Source: Hymenobacter lapidarius (lineage in GTDB: Bacteria > Bacteroidota > Bacteroidia > Cytophagales > Hymenobacteraceae). From it: DNA of 64,000 bases. The stretch spans positions 62,001 to 126,000 of the forward strand of contig NZ_MDZB01000142.1 of the NCBI RefSeq assembly GCF_001816145.1, written 5' to 3'. Below the pieces are notes generated by a model. It did no database searches. It was not told the origin of the DNA and saw only the letters and a list, made by a program, of their open reading frames with translations. This document shows positions 42,154 through 50,602 of the stretch, piece after piece. Numbering within the stretch: the first letter of the stretch is position 1; the number at the start of each line of letters is the position of its first letter. The translations under genes were made by a program, and so were the position numbers.

Positions 42154-43707
42154 CTAGTACCCCGGGTTCTGCATCAAACGCCCGCCGCTCAAGTCAATCT
42201 GGGGCTGCGGAATGGGAAACAGCTCGTTCTTGCCTTTCACAAACGTTTTGCCCTGGGCCGCAAAAATGGGTACGATGCGGCCCGGCGTCACGCTTTCCTG
42301 GCGCACCAGGTCGAAGAAACGGTCGTGCTCCAGGGCCAGCTCTACCCGGCGCTCGGCCCAGATGTTGGCCAGCGTGGCGGGTTTCGCGCCCAGACCGGCG
42401 CGGGTGCGAACGGCCAGCAGGTCGGCGGCGGCGGTGGCGGCGTTGCCGGTTTGCAGGGCGGCTTCGGCCCGAATGAGCAGGATTTCGGCGTAGCGCAGGA
42501 TGCGGATGTTTTTGGGCAGGTAGTCGTTGTTGCCGCAGTTGGCTTCCCGGGTGCGGCTGTGGTAGGCCTTGTAGCTGTAGCGCGAGTTCTCCACCGAGTC
42601 CTGGCTTGGGATGCGGAAGCCGTCCCAGAGCACCGTGCCCGTGGAGCGCTGCCCGGCCGGGGCCGTGGGCTGAATGAAGATGATGGTGCCGGCCCGGCGC
42701 ACGTCGCCGGCCTCATAGGCGTTGGCCAGCTGCAGGGTGGGGGTATTGAAGCCGAAGCCCAAGTCGGACCAGCCGCGCTTGCCGCCGGCGCGGGGGCCCT
42801 GGCTCACGACATAGAGGTTCACGGCCGCGTTGTTGCAGGCCGCGTTTACTCCGGTTTGTATCTCAAAAATGGACTCCGAGCTGTTGGCGCCCGGCGTGCG
42901 CCAGATGTCGGCGTAGGTGGGGTACAGGGCGTAGGCGCCCGACTTGCCGGTCACGATTTCGTTACTGAGCGCAAATGCCTGCTGGTAGTTTTTCTGGTAG
43001 AGGTACACCTTGGCCAGCATGCCCTGGGCGGCCGCCTTGTTGGCGCGGCCGGTCTGGGTTTGGGGGTCACCCTTCTGCGGCAGGTTGTCCACGGCAAACC
43101 GCAGGTCTTCGATGATGAAAGCGTAGATATCGGCGGCGGAGGCCCGGGTCTGGAACTCGGCGCTGTTGATTTCCGACGCCTGCGGCACCCGGTCGAGCTT
43201 GGGCACGCCGCCAAACAGGCGCACCAGGTTGAAGTAGAAGTAGCCGCGCAGAAAGCGTACTTCGCCCAGCAGGCGGTTCTTTTCCGCATCGGCCGAAGCG
43301 CTGAGTGCGATTTTGTCGAGGGCCTGGTTGGCGCGGGAAATGCCCTGATAGTAGCCATTCCACACGTTGTTGACGTTGCTGTTCGACGAGTTCACCGTGA
43401 AGTTGTCCACCTGCAGGGCATCGCCGTAATCGTTCGGCGAGCTGCCCTTGTCCGAGTCGTCGGAGGCAATGTCGGTGAGGATGACGAACTGCAGGCCGTG
43501 GGTGTCGGGGCCGAAGCCGCCCAGGTACATGCTGTTGTACACGCCATCGACCAGCTTCTGGGCGGTGGCGGGGTCAATGGTTTCGCTGCTGAGCTGGCCC
43601 TGCGGGGCCACGTCCAGAAAGTCTTTGCAGCCGCTGACCATGGCCAGCGACAAAGCCAGCGCGGCCGTGCCGGCGCGGCGGGAAATGGCGGAGATATTAG
43701 GGTTCAT
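42154..43707 (-). CDS. susD: SusD/RagB-like nutrient-binding lipoprotein
   Basis: A 517-aa surface lipoprotein that binds glycan and caps the SusC transporter. The signal ends in the lipobox VSGC (Cys 27), followed by KDFLDVAPQGQLSSETI, the standard SusD beginning. TPR-like helices follow (YFYFNLVRLFGGVPKLDR, ILRYAEILLIRAEA), and the C-terminal WAERRVELALEHDRFFDLVR plus FPIPQPQIDLSG close the family pattern. It starts 9 bases after the susC stop, so the two are cotranslated. Confidence 0.95.
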   Translation of the reverse strand: MNPNISAISRRAGTAALALSLAMVSGCKDFLDVAPQGQLSSETIDPATAQKLVDGVYNSMYLGGFGPDTHGLQFVILTDIASDDSDKGSSPNDYGDALQVDNFTVNSSNSNVNNVWNGYYQGISRANQALDKIALSASADAEKNRLLGEVRFLRGYFYFNLVRLFGGVPKLDRVPQASEINSAEFQTRASAADIYAFIIEDLRFAVDNLPQKGDPQTQTGRANKAAAQGMLAKVYLYQKNYQQAFALSNEIVTGKSGAYALYPTYADIWRTPGANSSESIFEIQTGVNAACNNAAVNLYVVSQGPRAGGKRGWSDLGFGFNTPTLQLANAYEAGDVRRAGTIIFIQPTAPAGQRSTGTVLWDGFRIPSQDSVENSRYSYKAYHSRTREANCGNNDYLPKNIRILRYAEILLIRAEAALQTGNAATAAADLLAVRTRAGLGAKPATLANIWAERRVELALEHDRFFDLVRQESVTPGRIVPIFAAQGKTFVKGKNELFPIPQPQIDLSGGRLMQNPGY

Positions 43708-43716
43708 CGGCGTAGG

Positions 43717-46700
43717 TTATTTGAAGGTGACGTTCAGCCCCACGGTCACGGTGCGGCTGGTGGGATAGGTATTGAGTTCGATGCCCGAATCGAGCGGGCC
43801 GCCGGCCAGCTCCGGCGTGAAGCCCGTGTAATCGGTGACCGTAAATACGTTCTGGGCGGCCGCAAACACGCGCACCGAACCCAGGCGGGCCCGCTCCAGC
43901 ACCACGCCCGGCAGGGTGTAGCCCAGCACCACGTTGGTGAGGCGCAGGTACGAGCCCGATTCCAGGAAGTAGGTCGAGTTCGGCATGCCTTCCTTCAGGC
44001 TGCTGGGGGTGGTATTGGAGGGGTTGCCGGCCCGGAACCGGTCGTTGGCGAAGCTGGCTTCCACGTTGTTGAGCACGTTGGTGCGGGCCTGCTTTTTGGC
44101 ATTGTACACTTTGTTGTTGAGGTTGCCCGAGAAGACGAACGAAAAGTCCACGTTGCGGAAGTTCAGCCCGCCGTTGATGCCGTAGTACACCGGCGGCTGG
44201 TACGAGCCGTAGAAGCGGCGGTCGAGCAGCGTGATGCGGCCGTCGCCGTCGGTGTCCTCGTACTTCAGGTCGCCTATCTGGGGGTTGAAGTCGGACTTGG
44301 GCGAGGCCGCAATTTCGTCGGCGCTCTGGTACACGCCAATGGCGTTGAGCAGGAAGAAGCTGCCGGCGGCCACGCCGTTGTCGGACTTGGTCACGCCGTT
44401 GAAACCCCCAAACAGGGCCTGGCCGCCGTTGAGGTTGGCAATGCGGTTGCGGTTGAAGGTCACGTTGGCGCCGAGGTTGTAGCTCCAGTCGCCGCCGCCA
44501 ATGTTCTGGCGCCAGTTCAGGGCCGCTTCTACGCCGCGGTTGGTGATGTCGGCGGCGTTGGTGATGTACTGGTTTTCAGGGTCGCCAAAAATGGCCGGGA
44601 TGTTCACCGGAATCAGGGCGTCGGTGGTCGTTTTGTCGTAGTAGGTCACCTCGCCGGTCAGGCGGTTATCCAGAAAGCCGAATTCCACGGCCGCGTCGTA
44701 CTCCGTGGTGGTTTCCCAGCGCACGTTGCGGTCCTTAATCTGGGTGATGGCGCTGCCCTGCGTGGGCACGGGGGGCGGGCCACCGGGCTGGCCGCCAAAC
44801 ACGTACGGAATGTTGGCGTCAGTCGTCAGGATGTAGGAGTCGGGCGGAATCTGGTCGTTGCCGAGCTGGCCGAAGCTGGCGCGCAGCTTCAGAAAGCTTA
44901 GCTTGGAGTTGTCCTTCAGGAAGTTTTCTTCCGACACCACCCAGCCCACGCCCAGCGAAGGGAAAAAGCCGAACCGCTCGTCCCGGTTGAACTTTGACGT
45001 GCCGTCGTAGCGCAGGTTGGTGGTGAGCAGGTAGCGGTTGTTGTAGGCGTAGTTGATGCGGCCCAGCAGCGAGAGGCGGCGGTCTTTGGCGGCGCTGGCG
45101 TCGTTCACGGCCGTGGTGGGGTCGCCGGTGTTCAGGTACCACAGGTCGGGATTGGCGGGCACGTTGTTGCGCGCGCCCGAAAACTGGTTGCGCAGGCCTT
45201 CTTCCACCACGGTACCAGCCAGCAGCGTCAGGTTGTGCTTTTCGTTATAAGTGCGCTGGTAGGTAGCGGTGTTTTCCCAGAGGTAACGGTTGCCGTTCAC
45301 TTGGCTCACGCCCAGGGTGCTGAAAAGCCTGCGCTGGCTGCCCCCCACGGTAAGGAACGTGTTGGCGTCGTCGAAGTACTGGTAGTCGTATATGCGGCGG
45401 TTGTCGGAATTGAGGTCCACGTTGATGGCCGAGCGCAGGGTGAGACCTTCCACGGGACGTATATCGATGCCAATGTTGCCCTGCAGGCGGTTTTCCAACG
45501 ACTTGTTGTCGTTCTTCTCAATGTCGAGTACCGGGTTGCCCACGTTGCCCAGGGCCGAAGTGTTGCCGTACAGCCCGTCTTGCTTGGCCGGAATAATCGG
45601 GGCCGCGCGGTAGGCGTTGTTGTAGGCCGTGCCGATGTTCACGTCGCGGGTTTCAGCGTGGCTGAACGAGGCCTGCGAGCTGATGGTGACCTTTTCCGAA
45701 AGGGTGAACGAGGTGTTGGAGCGCACCGTCAGGCGCTGAAACTTGTTTTCGATGACCGTGCCGTCGTCCTGCAGCAGGTTGCCCGAGAAGTAGTAGCGCA
45801 CGTTGTCCGTAGCACCCGACACGGCCAAGTTGTGGTTCTGGAAAGTGCCGCGCTTCAGAATGGCATCGTAAAAATCGGTCGAGGTCGTAGACGCCGGCAA
45901 TACTGAGTTCGGGGAAATGTCCTTGATGTAGCTCGTGTACTGCCCGGCGTTGGCCATCTCTACCAGGTTGGCGGCTTGCTTGAAGCCCACCGTGCCGCTG
46001 TAGTTCAGCACCGGCTTGCCAAGCGCGCCCTTTTTGGTGGTCACGATGATGACGCCGTTGGCGCCGCGCACGCCGTAAATGGCAGCGGCCGAAGCGTCCT
46101 TCAGCACGTCAATTGAGGCAATATCCGCGTTGCTCAGGTTGCGGATGTCGGTGGTTTGCACGCCGTCCACCACGTACAGCGGTTCGGCGCCGCCGAGCAG
46201 CGTGCCCGTGCCCCGGATGCGCACCTTGGGCTGCGAGTTCGGGGTGCCGTCGCTGATAATCTGCACGCCGGCCACCTTGCCCTGCAGGGCCTGGGTGGGG
46301 GTTTGCACGGGCTGGTTCACAATCTCGGCACCGTCGACGCGGGCCACGGCGCCGGTCAGGTCCTGCCGGCGCTGGGTGCCGTAGCCCACCACCACCACTT
46401 CGCTCAGGGCTTTGGCATCGGGTGCCAGCGCCACGTTGAGAGTGGTTTGGGTGCCCACCACCACTTCCTGCGACGAGTAGCCCACAAACGAGAACACCAA
46501 AGTAGAATTCTCGGGGACCGAAAGCGTAAACTTGCCGTCCATGTCCGTCTGCGTGCCCGCCGAGCCGCCTTTGATAACGACGTTGACGCCGGGCAGACCC
46601 TCGCCTTTTTCGTCTACCACGCGTCCCGTCACGGTGGCGTCGGCCGGGGCAGCCAGGGCCGTGGCCGGACGCAGAATAATACCCTCGTTCACCAGCTTGT

Positions 46701-47022
46701 AGCTGATTTGCAGCGGCTCAAGCAGTTGGTTCAGCAGCACGGCCAGCGGTTGGCCCACGGCGTTCACCGATACCCGGCGGCCGGCTCCGATGAGCTGGCG
46801 GCTGTATTGAAACCGTACGTTGGTCTGCGCCTCAATCTTGCTCAGTACCGATGCCATCCGCTCCTCGCGCACTTGCAGCGTAACCGGCTGGTTCAGCACA
46901 GGCTGGGCGGCCGAAGCGTGGGCGGTACCAATGCTGCACAGCAAGCACAGCAGCAGCCCGGGTAATAATGCCAGGCCCCGAAGGCGCAGCAAAATTGGTG
47001 GAAAGTGTAGTCGAGTGGTCAT
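43717..47022 (-). CDS. susC: SusC/RagA TonB-dependent outer-membrane transporter with STN domain
   Basis: A 1101-aa TonB-dependent transporter for oligosaccharide uptake with its SusD partner. After the signal peptide (about residues 1-37), residues about 45-110 form an STN signalling domain (VREERMASVLSKIEAQTNVRFQ), then a carboxypeptidase-regulatory-like domain (TVTGRVVDEKGEGLPGVNV), the plug (SEVVVVGYGTQRRQDLTGAV, YVVDGVQTTDIRNL), and the barrel to the C-terminal TVGLNVTFK. The STN domain means the transporter talks to the FecR encoded just upstream. The start at 47022 (MTTRLHFPP) gives a normal signal peptide. Confidence 0.95.
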   Translation of the reverse strand: MTTRLHFPPILLRLRGLALLPGLLLCLLCSIGTAHASAAQPVLNQPVTLQVREERMASVLSKIEAQTNVRFQYSRQLIGAGRRVSVNAVGQPLAVLLNQLLEPLQISYKLVNEGIILRPATALAAPADATVTGRVVDEKGEGLPGVNVVIKGGSAGTQTDMDGKFTLSVPENSTLVFSFVGYSSQEVVVGTQTTLNVALAPDAKALSEVVVVGYGTQRRQDLTGAVARVDGAEIVNQPVQTPTQALQGKVAGVQIISDGTPNSQPKVRIRGTGTLLGGAEPLYVVDGVQTTDIRNLSNADIASIDVLKDASAAAIYGVRGANGVIIVTTKKGALGKPVLNYSGTVGFKQAANLVEMANAGQYTSYIKDISPNSVLPASTTSTDFYDAILKRGTFQNHNLAVSGATDNVRYYFSGNLLQDDGTVIENKFQRLTVRSNTSFTLSEKVTISSQASFSHAETRDVNIGTAYNNAYRAAPIIPAKQDGLYGNTSALGNVGNPVLDIEKNDNKSLENRLQGNIGIDIRPVEGLTLRSAINVDLNSDNRRIYDYQYFDDANTFLTVGGSQRRLFSTLGVSQVNGNRYLWENTATYQRTYNEKHNLTLLAGTVVEEGLRNQFSGARNNVPANPDLWYLNTGDPTTAVNDASAAKDRRLSLLGRINYAYNNRYLLTTNLRYDGTSKFNRDERFGFFPSLGVGWVVSEENFLKDNSKLSFLKLRASFGQLGNDQIPPDSYILTTDANIPYVFGGQPGGPPPVPTQGSAITQIKDRNVRWETTTEYDAAVEFGFLDNRLTGEVTYYDKTTTDALIPVNIPAIFGDPENQYITNAADITNRGVEAALNWRQNIGGGDWSYNLGANVTFNRNRIANLNGGQALFGGFNGVTKSDNGVAAGSFFLLNAIGVYQSADEIAASPKSDFNPQIGDLKYEDTDGDGRITLLDRRFYGSYQPPVYYGINGGLNFRNVDFSFVFSGNLNNKVYNAKKQARTNVLNNVEASFANDRFRAGNPSNTTPSSLKEGMPNSTYFLESGSYLRLTNVVLGYTLPGVVLERARLGSVRVFAAAQNVFTVTDYTGFTPELAGGPLDSGIELNTYPTSRTVTVGLNVTFK

Positions 47023-47168
47023 AAAAGAAAAGGGAGTTTGGTGGGAATTACTGACAGCCCCGAGGGGCCAAAAATCCGAAGAGTCCGTTGCCAAAGGCGA
47101 AGACGTTTTCGGAATCGATTGCGGGTAGTGGAATAGGGGCAGTGCGGAATTAAAGGAAGCGCCACCGC

Positions 47169-48212
47169 CTATTCGGGCAGGCAGGGGCGGCTATGAAAAA
47201 GGATGCGGCCATCGGCCTGGTCGTAAGTAGCGCCCAGCGCTTCGCAGATAATGTCGAGTTTCTCAAACAGCGGCTCGCTGCCCAGGCTCAGGTTGAGCGT
47301 GCAGTTGCGCACGGCGGCGGCATCGTAGGCAATGCGCACCCCGTAAGCCTTTTCCAGCGCCGCCAGCACCTCCGCCACCGGGCGGTTGTCAAACACAAAC
47401 GCCTGGGGGGCCAGCAGCACGGGCGCTGCTACCAGCTCGCGTCGCAGCTGCCGGCGCCCCGCCGAATACACGGCTTGCTGGTTGGGCACCACCACCACGC
47501 TGGCCGGGGCATCGGCCGGCGCCCCGGCCGCGAGGCTGCGTGGGGCCACGCGCACGCGCCCCGTTTTCACGCGCACCACCACGCTGGGCTGCCCGGCGTA
47601 GGCCCGCACCGTGAAGGTGGTACCCAGCACCGTTGTCACCACCTGGTCGGTATACACCAGGAAAGGGTGGGCCGCATCGTGAAAGACGTTAAAAAAGCCC
47701 TCTCCCGTCAGATAAACCGTGCGCTGCGGCCCCTGAAACCGGCGTGGATACTTCAGGCTGCTGGCCGGGGCCAGGGTCACCAGGGTGCCATCGAGCAGGG
47801 CCACCGCCACGGGCCGGGCCGTGGGATTTGAGTAAACGACCCACGAGGTAGCGGCGGGGCTCTTCGCAGCTTTTCCTGTGGGCATGCTCACCGCGTTGCG
47901 GCTCAGGTACACCCCTGCCACGCCGGTGCCGAGCACCAGCGCCGCGGCGGCGGCCCAGCGTATGCTGCTGGCGGGCCATGCCCAACGGTTGTGGGCAACT
48001 GCTACTGTAGGAAAGCTGCCTGTGGTTTGGCTGGCAATGCGCTGCCACACGGTGGCCACCAGCGCCGCCCGCTCCTCGGCGTTGAGGTCGAGCTGCTGTT
48101 CGGCACCGAGTCCGTCGTACCAGGCCCTGATGCGCCGCTGTTCCTCGGCGGTGCATTCGCCCCGCTGGTAGCGGCCCAACAATGCCCGAAAGTCCGAGTG
48201 CTCCATAGCCAT
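47169..48212 (-). CDS. FecR-family anti-sigma factor
   Basis: A 347-aa inner-membrane regulator. The N-terminal cytoplasmic part (about residues 1-75, ending before RWAWPASS) binds the sigma factor. One membrane segment, IRWAAAAALVLGTGVAGVYL, follows. The periplasmic FecR domain includes ASSLKYPRRFQGPQRTVYLT and FLVYTDQVVTTVLGTTFTV, and the C-terminal DUF4974 domain (FVFDNRPVAEVLAALEKAYG) contacts the STN domain of SusC. Position between the sigma gene and susC fits a surface-signalling circuit induced by the glycan. Confidence 0.93.
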   Translation of the reverse strand: MAMEHSDFRALLGRYQRGECTAEEQRRIRAWYDGLGAEQQLDLNAEERAALVATVWQRIASQTTGSFPTVAVAHNRWAWPASSIRWAAAAALVLGTGVAGVYLSRNAVSMPTGKAAKSPAATSWVVYSNPTARPVAVALLDGTLVTLAPASSLKYPRRFQGPQRTVYLTGEGFFNVFHDAAHPFLVYTDQVVTTVLGTTFTVRAYAGQPSVVVRVKTGRVRVAPRSLAAGAPADAPASVVVVPNQQAVYSAGRRQLRRELVAAPVLLAPQAFVFDNRPVAEVLAALEKAYGVRIAYDAAAVRNCTLNLSLGSEPLFEKLDIICEALGATYDQADGRILFHSRPCLPE

Positions 48213-48321
48213 GCCTGCAGTAGGGTTCTGGCCTAAAAGTCACGTAGCTCTTGCCAACCCCTAAACTGCTGTGAAAAAAAACCGGGGAAGCCGCAACGTC
48301 CAATCAGGTGTTAACCGCGCA

Positions 48322-48954
48322 TTAAGCTGAAATATAGCTTATTAATTCGCAGAATAGCAATAGGGCCGGCACCAGGAAATCTTTCAGCGAGACGCGCAGC
48401 ATTTTCAGTGCCCTGGTCAGGTGGTACTCCACGGCTTTGGGCGAGAGCTGCAGGCGGCCCGCAATCTGCGGCACCGTTTGGTGCTCCATCCGGCTCAGCT
48501 GGAAAATCTGCCGGGTGTGGCCGGGCAAACGGGCCAGGCTGCGGGTCAGCGCCCCCGACAAGTCGGCCGCGGCCAGGTCGTGCTCGGTCTTGTGGTCGGC
48601 CTCGCTCAGCACCACCCGGCTGTAGGCCAGGTACTGCTGTTGGGTCAGCTTATTCTTAATCTGATTGATAACCCGGTACTTAATGGCCGCGCCCAGGTAT
48701 TCCTTTAGCTTGAGGATGACCGCCGTCTCGCGCTTGTGCCAAAGCGTGGCGAACAGGTCCTGCACCATTTCTTCGGCCGCCTCGCGCGAATTCACTTTTC
48801 GGTACGCCTGCTCCAGCAGGTGCAAGCCGTAGCGGGTATAGATTTCCGCGAATGCGTGCTCATCGCCGCGCTGCAGGGCCTGCACCAGGGCCGCATCGTC
48901 CCAGGTGGCATAGCCCCTTACGTGCTTGGAGACGGTGGTGCCGGAGCGGTGCAT
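48322..48954 (-). CDS. ECF sigma factor of the PUL (FecI-like)
   Basis: A 210-aa sigma-70 family factor with region 2 (ALQRGDEHAFAEIYTRYG through AAEEMVQDLFATLWHKR) and region 4 (LARLPGHTRQIFQLSRMEH, helix-turn-helix TVPQIAGRLQLSPKAVEYHL). The C-terminus ends in a hydrophobic LVPALLLFCELISYISA stretch, unusual for soluble sigma factors but common in the Bacteroidota FecI group. It is first in the order sigma, FecR, SusC, SusD, GH144-like, GH3, and should activate the susC promoter when FecR is signalled. Confidence 0.93.
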   Translation of the reverse strand: MHRSGTTVSKHVRGYATWDDAALVQALQRGDEHAFAEIYTRYGLHLLEQAYRKVNSREAAEEMVQDLFATLWHKRETAVILKLKEYLGAAIKYRVINQIKNKLTQQQYLAYSRVVLSEADHKTEHDLAAADLSGALTRSLARLPGHTRQIFQLSRMEHQTVPQIAGRLQLSPKAVEYHLTRALKMLRVSLKDFLVPALLLFCELISYISA

Positions 48955-49144
48955 TAGCTAGAAAAGCTGTTTGAGCAATTCAAATTTTTGTCAATTGTCC
49001 TCCGGAGCCTGCGAAGGACCTTCTCGCGACTGCTCAGTTTACGCTCATGCCATTCGGCACCGGCTTGGCAAGCGCCGGAGGGCAGTCGTTGTGAATTGCT
49101 AAACAGCCTCAGCGCTACTCATGTTGCTACGGCGCTGCAGCCGT

Positions 49145-50188
49145 TCAGGTTTTTGCCCAGGCGGTGGCCGGCGTGGCGGCCAGCAGTTCGTTCTGCCACA
49201 GCAGCTGCTCCTCGCCGATGGGGTAGGGGGTGCCGTTGCGCAGGGTTTGGAACACGGCTTCGAAAAGGCCCATGTAGTTGCCGGGCGCGGCAAGGTCGGG
49301 CGTGGTGGCCAGAGTGCCGTTGGGGCCAGCCACGGTCAGGCGGCCTTCCTGGCCCGGCTGCTCCACGCCGTATTCCGGAGCCAGGGGCGACATGCCTTGC
49401 AGTAATTGGGCTTCCTGCGGGTCGGTGCGGCCTTTTTGGTAGCTGCCCAGCGTGCCGTGCAACACGTAGGCCGGGCTGGCATCGGCCACCAGCAGGCTCG
49501 ACGTCAGCCACACATTCAGGCCCTGCGGGTAGCCCAGGTGCAGCGAGAAAAAATCATTCACCCGGCTGTCGGGCCGGTATTGCCCCAGGGTTTTGTGGCA
49601 GCTGAGGGGCTGGCCAAACAGACTGATAGCCTGGTCGATGAGGTGCGGTCCGAGGTCGTACAGCAAGCCGCTGCCGGGCAAGGATTCTTCCTTGAATTTT
49701 TTGGTGTTGAGGGCCAGCTTGTACCGGTCGAAGCGCATGTGCACTTCCAGGAGCTGGCCCAGCTGCCCGCTCTCCACCACGCGGCGCACGGCCCCGAAGT
49801 CGCTGTCCCAGCGGCGGTTCTGGTAGGCCAGGAGGTGGCAATCCATCTGGCCGGCCAACGCCCACAGCTCTTTCACTTCGGCAACAGAGGTAGCTACGGG
49901 CTTTTCCAGTAGCACGTGCTTGCCCGCGCGCAGGGCCTGCTGCGTGAGGGCGAAGTGCGTGCTGGGGGGCGCGTTCACCACCACCAGCTCAATAGCCGGG
50001 TCGGCCAGGACTTCCGCCACGCTCCCGTGGCTGCGGATGTCGGGATAATCCCGGTGCATGCGCCGCTCAGTGCGCTCCACCACGGCCTGCAGTTCAAACC
50101 CGGGGTGCGCGCTCAGAAATGGGGCGTGAAAAAGCCTGCCCGACATGCCGTAGGCCAGCAAAGCGGTGCGAATGGGAGCGGTGGTCAT
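49145..50188 (-). CDS. Gfo/Idh/MocA-family NAD(P)-dependent oxidoreductase
   Basis: A 347-aa sugar or polyol dehydrogenase-like enzyme. The N-terminal Rossmann domain starts RTALLAYGMSGRLFHAPFL, where the usual GxGxxG reads GMSGRLF, and continues VVVNAPPSTHFALTQQAL and the catalytic-lysine motif LEKPVAT. The C-terminal alpha/beta domain has the GLLYDLGPHLIDQA motif with the catalytic histidine. This subgroup (YdgJ/YvaA-like) acts on inositol or sugar substrates. It is upstream of, and on the same strand as, the PUL sigma gene, but separated by about 190 bases. Confidence 0.92.
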   Translation of the reverse strand: MTTAPIRTALLAYGMSGRLFHAPFLSAHPGFELQAVVERTERRMHRDYPDIRSHGSVAEVLADPAIELVVVNAPPSTHFALTQQALRAGKHVLLEKPVATSVAEVKELWALAGQMDCHLLAYQNRRWDSDFGAVRRVVESGQLGQLLEVHMRFDRYKLALNTKKFKEESLPGSGLLYDLGPHLIDQAISLFGQPLSCHKTLGQYRPDSRVNDFFSLHLGYPQGLNVWLTSSLLVADASPAYVLHGTLGSYQKGRTDPQEAQLLQGMSPLAPEYGVEQPGQEGRLTVAGPNGTLATTPDLAAPGNYMGLFEAVFQTLRNGTPYPIGEEQLLWQNELLAATPATAWAKT

Positions 50189-50602
50189 CTTTCAAAGTAA
50201 AACGGCTGCCGGCCAACCGCCCGCGGCGCGGGCACGCTCAACTGGTTTCAAGCACAACACTCGGCATAGCTATTTGGCCGGCTAAAAGTGGAAGATTACA
50301 AGAATGAGAAAAAGGGCATCAGTAAAAATAGTATTGATAATCAGAGAGTATCATTGATTAACTGCTAAATGCACTAGTTTGCTTTTTTGATTCTGCCTAT
50401 CTTGTACCGGTTTTTTAGCGCAGCGTCGGGCACTATACTTCGCGCCAGGCGTTTGCGTTAGAAAAGCAGCCCTTTGGCGCCGTGGCTTCATCGTAATTGG
50501 TGGGCAGGCGGTTGGGGCAATGATAATCAGAAGAATACCTGAAATCGGGTTTGGCGCGCAGCTTGCTCGGCAAGTCAGCACTATCGACGACAACTACACT
50601 AT
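50189..50602. other. 414-base AT-richer intergenic region
   Basis: No gene is supported; an 80-codon minus-strand frame at 50351-50593 has no family features. The 50285-50400 part is strikingly AT-rich for this genome. The 11-mer tgataatcaga occurs twice, at 50335 and 50521, on the same strand. It is probably the regulatory region shared by the divergent oxidoreductase and the 1844-aa protein gene. Confidence 0.5.

Noticed and set aside
38119-48954. PUL read as a starch (alpha-glucan) locus because of the glucoamylase name of PF10091
   Set aside because: There is no GH13, GH31 or GH97 gene, and the GH3 partner acts on beta-glucosides; the PF10091 name is historical.
50351-50593. 80-codon minus-strand frame in the AT-rich gap
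   Set aside because: Composition is that of non-coding AT-rich DNA, and it covers the likely promoter of the giant gene.
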